DNA of 49,931 bases from Actinophytocola sp. Lineage in GTDB: Bacteria; Actinomycetota; Actinomycetes; Mycobacteriales; Pseudonocardiaceae. Location of the stretch: positions 1 to 49,931 of the forward strand of contig NZ_WHTD01000047.1 of NCBI RefSeq assembly GCF_009379765.1, given 5' to 3'. Under the pieces are notes generated by a model. The model was not told where the DNA came from and made no database searches. It saw nothing but the letters and a program-made list of their open reading frames with translations. The position numbers and the translations under genes are program-made. Position 1 is the first letter of the stretch; each line of letters starts with the position of its first letter. Of this stretch, positions 43,130 through 49,931 are shown in pieces.

Positions 43130-44730
43130 GTTGCCACCAGCCTGCATACGTGGGGGTCCTCGTTCTTGTAGACGGCCAGGCCGTATCCGGCCTCCCGATG
43201 CTCGATCTGCCCGCCGCGCTCCTCGATCTCCGCGACCACCACGTCGGGCTCGAGGTACTTGCGGAAGTGCTCGCCGAACTCCTTCTCCACACCGGCGTCC
43301 AGGCCGGTGCGGAACTCCAGGTAGAACTTCCCGCCCCGGCGCAGGCACATGCCCGCCACCCGCCACAGGTTGTGCCGGCCGAAGTCCTCGAGCGCGTGGA
43401 TCAGGAAGCGCCCGTAGAGGATCGGCGGCGCGGCGCGGTGCGCAAGGTCGCCGCCCATGGCCAGGATCTGGCGGATGTCGTAGAGGTTGAACGTCTGGAA
43501 CCGCGCGGGCAGGCCGTCCTTCTCCGCGAGGTTGCCGGCCCGCTCGGTGGCCGCGGGGATGTAGTCCAGGCCCAGCACGTCGTGTCCCTCGCGGGCGAAC
43601 CACAGCGAGTCGCGGCCGGTGCCGGAGCCGATGTCCACAATGGCCGCGTCGGCGGGCTCCTGGTCGTGCACCCACTGCGCGAACGGCGACGGGTTGTCCG
43701 AGACGGCGGCGCTGGACCTGCCGAAGTAGAACGGCCACCAGTGCTGGCGGTTGTTGTTGTTGCCGCGGGCCCAGCCGTCGAGACGGCGGCGCACCCGGTG
43801 CGGGGTCTCGAACTTGAACGACGGGTCCGGGATGCGCCAGTGCGGGCCGTAGGTGATCTCCAGCAGCGCCTCGGGATCGGCCGGCGCGGTGATCTTGCGA
43901 CCTTCGAGCTCGATCTCGCCCAGCGGCAGGATGACCTCCTGGCGGAAGGTGGTCGAGTGCACCTCGGGCATGAGGTAGAAGGTGTCCTCGACGACGAACC
44001 CGGCGAAGACGTCGATCGCCCGGCCGCCCTCCGGGTCCGGGACGATGACCTTGAAGTCGGCCGAGGAGAAGCGCCAGGTCCAGTAGCCGGCCTCGATCAT
44101 CACCCGCTCGAGCGCGAACGACTCGCGGGCGACGTCGACCGGGCTGCGGTGCTCGCTGAGGTAGGCGACGTCGGCGTCGGAGTCGTGCGGGATGAACTTC
44201 CCGTCACGCACCGCGCCGAGCAGCGCGCCGAACGCGAGGAACGCGTCCACCCCGGCGCCCCGCATGCGGGCGAGCACGTCCTCGACGGCGTCGAGCAACG
44301 CGTCGACGGTGGCCTGGCCACGCTCGGCGAACGAGCACTGCATGTCGCCGCCCTTGTCGACGATGAGCGGCCTGCCCTGCCCGTCGACGATCTTGACGCG
44401 GTGGTCGCTGTCGTCGAACGCGTAGTCGCCGTCGAAGAGGGTCTCCTCGGAGAACCGCTCGCGGACGGTGACGTGGCCGGTGCCGCGCAGGAACGGCCTG
44501 AGGTTGACCGGCCAGGAGGCGAGCCTGCGCTTCCCGGCGGCCCGGGTGTCGCGGCCGGCGTGGAAGGACCAGACCCACTGGCCGTCGAACAGGACGTCGA
44601 TGACCGCCTGCTGGTCGGCGGCGACCCGAACGCCGTCCCGATCGACGAGGGCTGCGCCGGCGGTGGTTGCGGAGGCGCTCCCGGCGGCGTCAGGGAGCGC
44701 GGGGCCTCGGCGGCTGTCGGTTCCAGGCAT
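43117..44730 (-). CDS. LicD-family transferase fused to class I SAM methyltransferase
   Basis: A 537-aa two-enzyme protein. After an N-terminal beta-rich region (about 30-130) comes a LicD/fukutin-type domain: AFGALLGAVRDGKFIPHDSD near 165-185, with acidic residues for metal and nucleotide, then AIDVFAGFVVEDTFYLMPEV. From about 340 a SAM methyltransferase follows: motif I VDIGSGTGRDSLWFA near 365 and VLGLDYIPAATERA. LicD proteins move phosphocholine or similar groups onto surface glycans, so a cell-envelope polymer modification with methylation is inferred. The ATG 44730 has no strong SD. The stop overlaps the coiled-coil gene. Confidence 0.85.
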   Translation of the reverse strand: MPGTDSRRGPALPDAAGSASATTAGAALVDRDGVRVAADQQAVIDVLFDGQWVWSFHAGRDTRAAGKRRLASWPVNLRPFLRGTGHVTVRERFSEETLFDGDYAFDDSDHRVKIVDGQGRPLIVDKGGDMQCSFAERGQATVDALLDAVEDVLARMRGAGVDAFLAFGALLGAVRDGKFIPHDSDADVAYLSEHRSPVDVARESFALERVMIEAGYWTWRFSSADFKVIVPDPEGGRAIDVFAGFVVEDTFYLMPEVHSTTFRQEVILPLGEIELEGRKITAPADPEALLEITYGPHWRIPDPSFKFETPHRVRRRLDGWARGNNNNRQHWWPFYFGRSSAAVSDNPSPFAQWVHDQEPADAAIVDIGSGTGRDSLWFAREGHDVLGLDYIPAATERAGNLAEKDGLPARFQTFNLYDIRQILAMGGDLAHRAAPPILYGRFLIHALEDFGRHNLWRVAGMCLRRGGKFYLEFRTGLDAGVEKEFGEHFRKYLEPDVVVAEIEERGGQIEHREAGYGLAVYKNEDPHVCRLVATWKH

Positions 44731-44792
44731 GATTCGCAGCACTCTAACAGCGCGTAAACGAAAGGTGGAATCCCCGTAAACCTGGTTGGCGC

Positions 44793-46001
44793 TCAGGCGA
44801 CCGCGCGGATCTTGAACACCAGCACCGCGCCGGCAAGCCCCACGGCGGCCGCCAATCCGTACAGCACCGGGTACCCACCTAGATACGTGACGATCGGCGC
44901 CGCCAGTGCGGGCGCGAGGACCTGCGGCAACGCGTTCGCCACGTTGATGACGCCGAGATCCTTGCCCCGGTCGCCCGCCGCCGGGAGCACCTCGGTCATC
45001 AGCGCGAAGTCGACCGACGTGTAGACGCCGAACCCGAGGCCCAGCACCGCGGCCGCCACCAGCGCACCCGTCCAGGTCGGCCACGCGGCGAGCAGCAGCG
45101 CGGCCACCGCCATCACGATCCCGGCCCAGCAGACGAAGGTCCGGCGCCGCCCGACCCGGTCCGACCAGATGCCGCCGACGACCACGGTGGACAGCAGGGT
45201 GGCGGCGTAGATCCCGGTCAGCACGAACACGCCGCCGTCCGGGTCGTCGTGGTGGACCGCGTCCTGCAGGAAGTACAGGAGGTAGACGATCGCGATGCTG
45301 TTGCCCAGGTTCATCAGGAACCGGGTCAGCCAGGCCCAGCCGAAGTCCGGGAACCGCCGCGGGCTGACCCAGAACCCGCGCCAGCTGAACGCGGGCGGCT
45401 CGGTGATCACGGTGTCTCGCCGCAGTCCGAGGTACGGCACGGTCGCCACCAGCAGGAACGCGGCGCACACGAGGTAACCGGCGGCAAGCCCGCCGACTGC
45501 CGCCGCGAGGCCGGAGCCGGCCACGATGCCGAGCGTCTGCCCGACGCCGATCCACCCGCCGACCATGCCGCGCTGCCGGTGCGGCACCTGGTCGGGCACC
45601 GCCGCCACGAGCGCGGCGAACATCGCGTTCAGGGTCAGCTGCGCGAGGCACCAGCCGAGCGCCATCATCGCGATGTTCGGCGCGACGGCGAGCACGACCA
45701 GGCTCACCGCGCCGCCTGCCGCGCCGAGCGCGGTCCACGGCAGCCGCCTGCCCATGCGCCACGTCGTCCGGTCCGACAGCGCGCCGAACAGCGGGTTCGC
45801 CACCATCGACACGGCCGCGCCGAGCCCGACCACGAGGCCGAGCGCAAGCTCCTTGTTCGCTGGCGCGAGCTCCTCCGCCTGCTTGCCGAGCAGCACCTGG
45901 ATCGGCCCGTACCAGGCGGTGAAGAGGCCGAGCCCGGCGAGTGACAGCAGCGCGGTCCAGCGTGCCGGGACCCGTTCCGTCGGCTCGGCCAGGGTGGTCA
46001 A
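44793..46001 (-). CDS. MFS sugar transporter coupled to beta-glucosidase
   Basis: A 402-aa transporter with about twelve helices: ALLSLAGLGLFTAWYGPIQV, GALSDRTTWRMGRRLPW (motif A region), QVPHRQRGMVGGWIGVGQTL, and GIWSDRVGRRRTFV in the second half. It resembles GPH/MFS carriers found next to glycosidases. The TTG start at 46001 forms a TTGA overlap with the stop of the GH1 gene, giving tight coupling. It likely brings in a beta-glucoside or disaccharide that the GH1 enzyme cleaves in the cytoplasm. Confidence 0.88.
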   Translation of the reverse strand: MTTLAEPTERVPARWTALLSLAGLGLFTAWYGPIQVLLGKQAEELAPANKELALGLVVGLGAAVSMVANPLFGALSDRTTWRMGRRLPWTALGAAGGAVSLVVLAVAPNIAMMALGWCLAQLTLNAMFAALVAAVPDQVPHRQRGMVGGWIGVGQTLGIVAGSGLAAAVGGLAAGYLVCAAFLLVATVPYLGLRRDTVITEPPAFSWRGFWVSPRRFPDFGWAWLTRFLMNLGNSIAIVYLLYFLQDAVHHDDPDGGVFVLTGIYAATLLSTVVVGGIWSDRVGRRRTFVCWAGIVMAVAALLLAAWPTWTGALVAAAVLGLGFGVYTSVDFALMTEVLPAAGDRGKDLGVINVANALPQVLAPALAAPIVTYLGGYPVLYGLAAAVGLAGAVLVFKIRAVA

Positions 46002-47368
46002 CGCTGGGCTCTGATCAGCTCGCGGTACCAGTGGAAGGAGTCCTTCGGCCTGCGCTCCAGCGTGTCGTAGTCCACATGGACCAGCCCAAACCGCTGCGAG
46101 TATCCGACCGCCCACTCGAAGTTGTCCACAATGGACCATACGAAGTAGCCGCGGAGGTCGATCCCGTCGTCGATCGCCTGCCGGGCGGCGCGTACATGCC
46201 CGTCCAGGTAGTCGATCCGCCGCACGTCGGCGACCCGACCGTCGTCGTCCGGGCCGTCGTTGTACGCGCAGCCGCTCTCGGTGACGTACACCGGCGGGAG
46301 CCGGTCGCCGTACTTGGCCTTGAGCGCGGCCAGGACCTCGCGCAGCCCGTCCGGCACCACCGGCCAGCCGAAGTCGGTGATCGGGTAGCCGTCGACCGGC
46401 GGGAACTCGAACGGGAGCCCGTCGGGCATGGCGACGCCGTCGATCACCGCGGCGGCGGTCGCCGGCTGCGGCGCGCCGACCCGGCTCGGCTGGTAGTAGT
46501 TGACGCCGTACCAGTCCAGCGGCGTGGAAATGGATTTCAGGTCCTCCGACACCGGGCCGGGCATCGCGTTGGCGAAGTCGTCCGGGTACTTGCCGAGGAG
46601 CACGGGTGCCGCGAACAGGTCGTTGACGAGCGCGTCGTAGGTGTGGGCCGCGGTGCGGTCGGCGACCGCCTCGGACGCGGACCACACCGGCACATGATGG
46701 TTGGCGATGCCGATGCGCTGCGCACCGGTCGCCCGCAGCGCGTGGGTGGCGAGGCCGTGCCCGAGCAGCTGGTGGTGCGCGACCGGGAGTGCCTCGAGCA
46801 TCAGCTGCCAGCCGGGGGCGTGCGCGCCGACCGCGTAGCCGAACATCGTGAGCACCATGGGCTCGTTGAGCGGCATCCACATCCTGACCCGGTCACCGAG
46901 CTTCGTGCCGACGACGGTGGCGTAGTCGGCGAAACGGTAGGCGGTGTCGCGGCTGAGCCAGCCGCCGGCGTCCTCGACGACCTGCGGGGTGTCCCAGTGG
47001 AAGAGCGTGACCGCGGGGGCGATGCCGGCGGCGCAGAGCTCGTCGACGAGCCGGTCGTAGAAGTCGAGGCCTGCCTGGTTGACCTCGCCCCAGCCGGCCG
47101 GGAGCACGCGCGACCACGAGACAGAGAACCGGTAGGTGTCGACGCCGAGCTCGGCCATGAGCGCGACGTCCTCGCGGTAGCGGTGGTAGTGGTCCGTTGC
47201 CACCGCACCGGTGTCGCCGCCGAGCACCGTGTTGGGCCGGGCGCAGAAGGTGTCCCAAGTAGACGGACCGCGCCCGTCCGCGTCGGTCGCGCCCTCGATC
47301 TGGTACGCCGAGGAGGAGACGCCCCACTGGAACCCGTCCGGGAACGCGGGAATCGCGGGTGGCGTCAT
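45998..47368 (-). CDS. beta-glucosidase, GH1 family
   Basis: A 456-aa (beta/alpha)8 retaining glycosidase. The acid/base Glu lies in PLNEPMVL and the nucleophile Glu in VYVTESGCAYND. It also has FPDGFQWGVSSSAYQIEGA and STWDTF at the N-terminus, YRFSVSWSRVLP, and FEWAVGYSQRFGLVHVDYDT at the C-terminus, all typical of bacterial GH1. No signal peptide, so cytoplasmic. The SD GAGGACGG precedes the ATG. It is the first gene of a two-gene operon with the MFS transporter. It could also cleave a glucosylated antibiotic precursor, but the transporter suggests sugar use. Confidence 0.95.
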   Translation of the reverse strand: MTPPAIPAFPDGFQWGVSSSAYQIEGATDADGRGPSTWDTFCARPNTVLGGDTGAVATDHYHRYREDVALMAELGVDTYRFSVSWSRVLPAGWGEVNQAGLDFYDRLVDELCAAGIAPAVTLFHWDTPQVVEDAGGWLSRDTAYRFADYATVVGTKLGDRVRMWMPLNEPMVLTMFGYAVGAHAPGWQLMLEALPVAHHQLLGHGLATHALRATGAQRIGIANHHVPVWSASEAVADRTAAHTYDALVNDLFAAPVLLGKYPDDFANAMPGPVSEDLKSISTPLDWYGVNYYQPSRVGAPQPATAAAVIDGVAMPDGLPFEFPPVDGYPITDFGWPVVPDGLREVLAALKAKYGDRLPPVYVTESGCAYNDGPDDDGRVADVRRIDYLDGHVRAARQAIDDGIDLRGYFVWSIVDNFEWAVGYSQRFGLVHVDYDTLERRPKDSFHWYRELIRAQR

Positions 47369-47522
47369 CGGTGGCCGTCCTCCCCGAGGGCGTGATCGTG
47401 AATCAAGAGCCAACAGAGCTTGGACCGTGTGATCCGTGTGGTCAAGACACGTTTGTGGCAACTGCTCGCTTCGCGCCTCGCGCGGCTCGGCGTTCTTCGC
47501 CAAGCCGTGACATGGAAGCGGG

Positions 47523-47558
47523 TTCAGCCGTGTGTGAGCCCAGGAATACTGTGCGTCA
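47523..47558 (+). promoter_or_regulatory. candidate promoter for leaderless lipoprotein mRNA
   Basis: An AATACT -10-like hexamer at 47545-47550 lies eight bases before the ATG at 47558, with TTCAGC at 47523-47528 sixteen bases upstream of it as a weak -35. There is no SD before the ATG, which fits a leaderless transcript beginning at or next to the start codon. Confidence 0.4.
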
Positions 47559-48589
47559 TGCGCAGCCGCCCCGCCCGGTTCCCTCTGGCGCTGGCCGTGG
47601 CACTGTTGGTACTCACCGGCTGCGGCGCGGACAGCACCGACGAGCCGGGGCCGGTGCGGTTCACCAGGGTCGTGCTGCCGGCCGGCGGGACCCCGGAAGT
47701 CCTCGCGGGCACCGGTGACACGCTGTTGATCGGCGTGCGGCGGGAGGGCGCGCAGGTCGTGCCGGGGCTGCTGCGGCGCGGCCCGGACGGCAAGATCGCC
47801 GAGATCGCGGTGCACCCCGGCACGCCGTACGGGCGCGAGGCGTTCTGGTACTCGCTCACGACCGACGGCGAGCGGATCGTCGCGATCGGCGGCAAGCGGG
47901 GCGGCGCGCACGGCAATGTCCGGTGGAGCGCGTGGACCGGGTCGGACGCGGGGATCACCGAGAAGGAGCAGGCCTTCAGCACGTTCGGCGGCCTCGGCGC
48001 GGGCGACCTGACCGCCGCCGTACACACGCCGGCGGGGCCGATGCTTGTCGGGACGTGGGAGAGCGAGCAAGTCGGCCTGGACATCAGGATCTGGACCCAG
48101 GACGGCGACCTGTGGCTCCGCGGGCCCGCGGCCGGTACGGCGCTGGAGAACCGGCGCGAGTCGCTCAAGTTCCCGATGGCGGCGACGGCGCTGCGGCAGG
48201 GCATCCTCGTCGCCGGCTGGGAGCTGTCCGGCGGGAAGCAGCGACCGGTCGTGTGGCAGTCGGGTGCCGGGAACACCGGCTGGACCATGACGGCGCTGCC
48301 CGACGCCGCCGCGCCGGGTGTCGCGGTCGCGGCCCGGTGCTGGGAGTCGGCGTGCGCGATCGCCGGCCGGGTCGACGACAAGCTCGCGGTGTGGTCGCTG
48401 ACCGACGGCAGGTGGGCGCGCCTGGCCGGCGTCCCGGCCGTTGCGGTGGCCGACGACGAGAAGCTCGCGGCCCCGGTCGACGTCGACGGCCGGCCGACCC
48501 AGGTGATCAACGACGGCGACGCGGTGCGGATCGCGTTCCCGGACCGCGACGGCTGGACGGTCCGGTCGGTGGCCCGAGCGGCGCGGTGA
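47558..48589 (+). CDS. lipoprotein, possible beta-propeller, with apparent C-terminal frameshift
   Basis: 343 aa. The signal peptide MRSRPARFPLALAVALLVLT ends in a lipobox (LTGC, Cys about 25), so it is a secreted lipid-anchored protein. The rest is beta-rich with repeating blade-like strands (FWYSLTTDGERIVAIGGKRG, GPMLVGTWESEQVG, QGILVAGWELSGGKQ), suggesting a propeller. At the end the frame stops at 48589, but from about 48563 another frame continues convincingly (GPSGAVTAVTLIGRTLYVLA and GDGLWQTDVGSFSA, stop 48673-48675). One added base in the GGTGGCCC run would join them. Either a sequence error or a natural truncation; function unknown. Confidence 0.8.
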   Translation: MRSRPARFPLALAVALLVLTGCGADSTDEPGPVRFTRVVLPAGGTPEVLAGTGDTLLIGVRREGAQVVPGLLRRGPDGKIAEIAVHPGTPYGREAFWYSLTTDGERIVAIGGKRGGAHGNVRWSAWTGSDAGITEKEQAFSTFGGLGAGDLTAAVHTPAGPMLVGTWESEQVGLDIRIWTQDGDLWLRGPAAGTALENRRESLKFPMAATALRQGILVAGWELSGGKQRPVVWQSGAGNTGWTMTALPDAAAPGVAVAARCWESACAIAGRVDDKLAVWSLTDGRWARLAGVPAVAVADDEKLAAPVDVDGRPTQVINDGDAVRIAFPDRDGWTVRSVARAAR

Positions 48590-48699
48590 CGGCGGTGACC
48601 CTGATCGGCCGAACGCTGTACGTGCTCGCCGGCGACGGTCTGTGGCAGACCGACGTCGGGTCGTTCAGCGCCTGACCGGTCGGCCGGGCAGCCCCGCCC

Positions 48700-48909
48700 G
48701 TGGAGCGCCGCGCGCAGCGCCGGCCCGTGGATGCGGTGCACGTCGGCGGCGCGTTCTTCTTCACCGCCCGGGCCGACCTCGCGGCGAGCATGCTGCGTGA
48801 GCTGACCGAGAAGCGCTACGTCGGCAAGGCGATGGCCGTGGTCACCACCGCGGTCAGGCCGAGCATCGCCAAGATCATCTGGCGTGAGGCGATAAAGAAA
48901 AAGAAGTAG
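48700..48909 (+). CDS. doubtful small basic protein
   Basis: A 69-codon frame from GTG 48700 to TAG 48909 ending REAIKKKK. Third positions are GC-rich as in coding DNA, and the stretch ADLAASMLRELTEKRYVGKA followed by MAVVTTAVRPSIAKIIW looks protein-like. But there is no SD, the start is uncertain, and it lies right after the damaged lipoprotein gene. It may be a remnant of a larger gene. Not assigned to a family. Confidence 0.35.
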   Translation: MERRAQRRPVDAVHVGGAFFFTARADLAASMLRELTEKRYVGKAMAVVTTAVRPSIAKIIWREAIKKKK

Positions 48910-49497
48910 AGGTAAAGCGGGTACGCACGCAGTTTCCACGATATCGACCCGAACGTCGGCCGATGGGCTCCCGCCGCCGGGCGACCAGGCCCCGGCTTCC
49001 GCACCGGCGCGTCAGGCTCCGGCAGCACGCTCCGGTCCGGTGCCACTGGTTCAGCATCAGCCCGCTGAACCTCGACTGAAGAATTCAGCTCACCTGAACA
49101 CGACCGGCCAATTCATCCCCGGGTTCAGCTGTTGCTCCCCAGCAACCGAGCCGAATTCAGAACGTGTTCACGTCCCTTTCGGCCCGCACACTTGAGCAGT
49201 ACTTCTGCTGCAGTGCGCCCCACCACCGAGAGGCGTCTTACTTCAGCAGATGTCGAGTAGATGAGAGCTGGTCATTAATCTGGAGCCCAGCCGGAGACGT
49301 TCGCTCCATCACGTGAGCCACACGAAAGTCTGCTAGCCATCGGCGTCGTCATGCTCTTTTGGTCGCCGCAACGCATGCTCTACTGTAGTCCCAGTCACAC
49401 GCTCCGACTGAGCGGGCTCACGGCACACGGCAGCGGCGCACCGCCACCCCGTCACGACTTTGCAGCACCGGATTCGACAGCCGCTGGGGAGGCTGGC
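48910..49497. other. 588-bp lower-GC intergenic region with CTGAA/TTCAG repeats
   Basis: No credible gene. GC content drops compared with the rest. Seven CTGAA/TTCAG pentamers occur in 49050-49160. Two pairs form inverted repeats: GGTTCAGC/GCTGAACC (49048-49055 and 49064-49071) and CTGAA-gaa-TTCAG (49076-49088). GAATTCAG occurs twice. A further small dyad AGCAG-tactt-CTGCT lies near 49197-49211. This is likely the control region of the gene at 49498 or a recombination junction. Confidence 0.6.
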
Positions 49498-49836
49498 ATG
49501 ACCGAACGACGAACAACATGGGTTCCCGCGGGAAGGTGCAGTCTGGTCGCCGCCGACGTGGTCGGTTTCGGCAGGCAGCGCAAGAACCTGCAAGTCCAGA
49601 TCTATCTGCGCGACAGCCTGCACACGCTCATCGAGAACGCCTTCGTCAAATCGGAGGTCGATTTTCGCCAATGCTATTCGGAGGACCGCGGCGACGGACT
49701 TGTCGTAGCGGTTCCGCCCGATATCCCGACCGCACAACTAATTCACCCGTTCGTGGAATACGTGCGCGCGGGCCTGCGCCTGCACAACATGGAGGATTAT
49801 TCAAAAGGGTCAGTTGGTGATGCGCCGACTATTTGA
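49498..49836 (+). CDS. truncated nucleotide-cyclase-homology domain protein
   Basis: 112 aa with WVPAGRCSLVAADVVGFG, then a helix (QIYLRDSLHTLIENAF), then CYSEDRGDGLVVAVPPDIPT and FVEYVRAGLRLHN. This is the order of class III cyclase-like domains in actinobacterial signalling and conflict proteins (D..GFG, EDRGDG, HN). Such domains usually continue with R.R.A.H.G after HN; here the frame changes to MEDYSKGSVGDAPTI and stops, and following bases are AT-richer. So it is probably truncated or fused to foreign sequence. GGGGAGG precedes the ATG. Codon use is less GC-biased than elsewhere in the window. Confidence 0.65.
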   Translation: MTERRTTWVPAGRCSLVAADVVGFGRQRKNLQVQIYLRDSLHTLIENAFVKSEVDFRQCYSEDRGDGLVVAVPPDIPTAQLIHPFVEYVRAGLRLHNMEDYSKGSVGDAPTI

Positions 49837-49931
49837 AAGTGGAGTTTCTTTCCCGTGGATCTAGTCGGCGTGTCGAGTGGGCAACGGCCTTTCCTGATGG
49901 TTTGATTTCGGTTACCACAGCCGTATCAAAC

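Noticed and set aside
47440..47515. Possible repeated element near CTTCGCGCCTCGCGCGG
   Set aside because: It looks palindromic in places (GGCGTTCTTCGCC) but no second copy was found in the window.
47524..48939. Long minus-strand open frame opposite the lipoprotein gene
   Set aside because: Arg/Pro/Ser-rich shadow of a plus-strand gene that has a clear signal peptide and lipobox.
49900..49931. Inverted repeat GTTTGAT/ATCAAAC at the window end
   Set aside because: Only seven bases, cut by the window edge; it could be an IS end but cannot be judged.

Overview
The window is high-GC actinomycete DNA. Reading frames are almost saturated with G or C at third positions, GTG and TTG starts are common, and stops and starts often overlap (ATGA, GTGA, TTGA, TGATG). 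The gene content (macrolide-type glycosyltransferase, deoxy-aminosugar genes, a 6-MSAS-like polyketide synthase, F420/LLM enzymes, P450s) suggests a secondary-metabolite-rich Pseudonocardiaceae-type organism such as an Amycolatopsis, Saccharothrix or Lentzea relative. The genus is inference only.

About 1-34 kb looks like a biosynthetic gene cluster or one flank of one. The left part (0.1-15 kb) holds a membrane protein, a GT1 glycosyltransferase, a dTDP-hexose 3,4-ketoisomerase and a sugar 3-aminotransferase (a 3-amino-3,6-dideoxyhexose branch), a Nudix hydrolase, two 14-helix DHA2 exporters, an AmpG-like MFS protein, an acyltransferase-3 membrane protein, a P450, a cupin, an amidohydrolase, an SDR, a SchA/CurD-type protein and an LLM oxidoreductase. 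A SEC-C protein, an XRE/MmyB regulator, a SnoaL-like protein and a second LLM oxidoreductase follow (15.4-18.7 kb). The core (18.7-31 kb) is an aryl-acid AMP ligase next to an iterative type I PKS (KS-AT-TH/DH-KR-ACP, 1748 aa, 6-methylsalicylate-synthase architecture), then NmrA-type and FAD oxidoreductases, a SnoaL-like protein and a thiamine-diphosphate E1 alpha/beta pair with no E2 or E3 nearby. A cystathionine gamma-synthase-like enzyme, an F420-type PPOX protein and a second P450 with a disrupted N-terminus close this part. A plausible reading is an aromatic acid built by the PKS, activated by the ligase, and joined to a glycosylated core carrying an aminosugar. The E1 pair may add a two-carbon branch to a sugar, as AviB1/AviB2 do in avilamycin biosynthesis. 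No type II minimal PKS is in the window, so the core scaffold genes may lie outside it.

34.0-42.1 kb is a tight four-gene minus-strand operon: a YqiJ-like OB-fold membrane protein, a long flotillin, a 1657-aa AAA+ ATPase of the DUF3686 'DNA repair ATPase' type, and a small membrane-anchored degenerate receiver protein. It looks like a membrane-microdomain/ATPase system and is the best candidate for an under-described system here. 42.1-49.9 kb holds a 167-bp palindromic MITE-like element, a GlsB/YeaQ-type stress protein, a LicD-methyltransferase fusion with an overlapping coiled-coil gene, an MFS transporter coupled to a GH1 beta-glucosidase, a lipoprotein with an apparent C-terminal frameshift, and a lower-GC end with a short cyclase-homology protein.

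Unusual DNA features: tandem 62-bp repeats, each a ribosome-binding site plus a 21-codon mini-ORF translationally chained to the next (1-141), with a diverged relative bridging two biosynthetic genes at 12862-12939; two opposed arrays of seven 21-bp repeats (14978-15320); and a cluster of CTGAA/TTCAG pentamers upstream of the last gene. No rRNA, tRNA or CRISPR array was seen.
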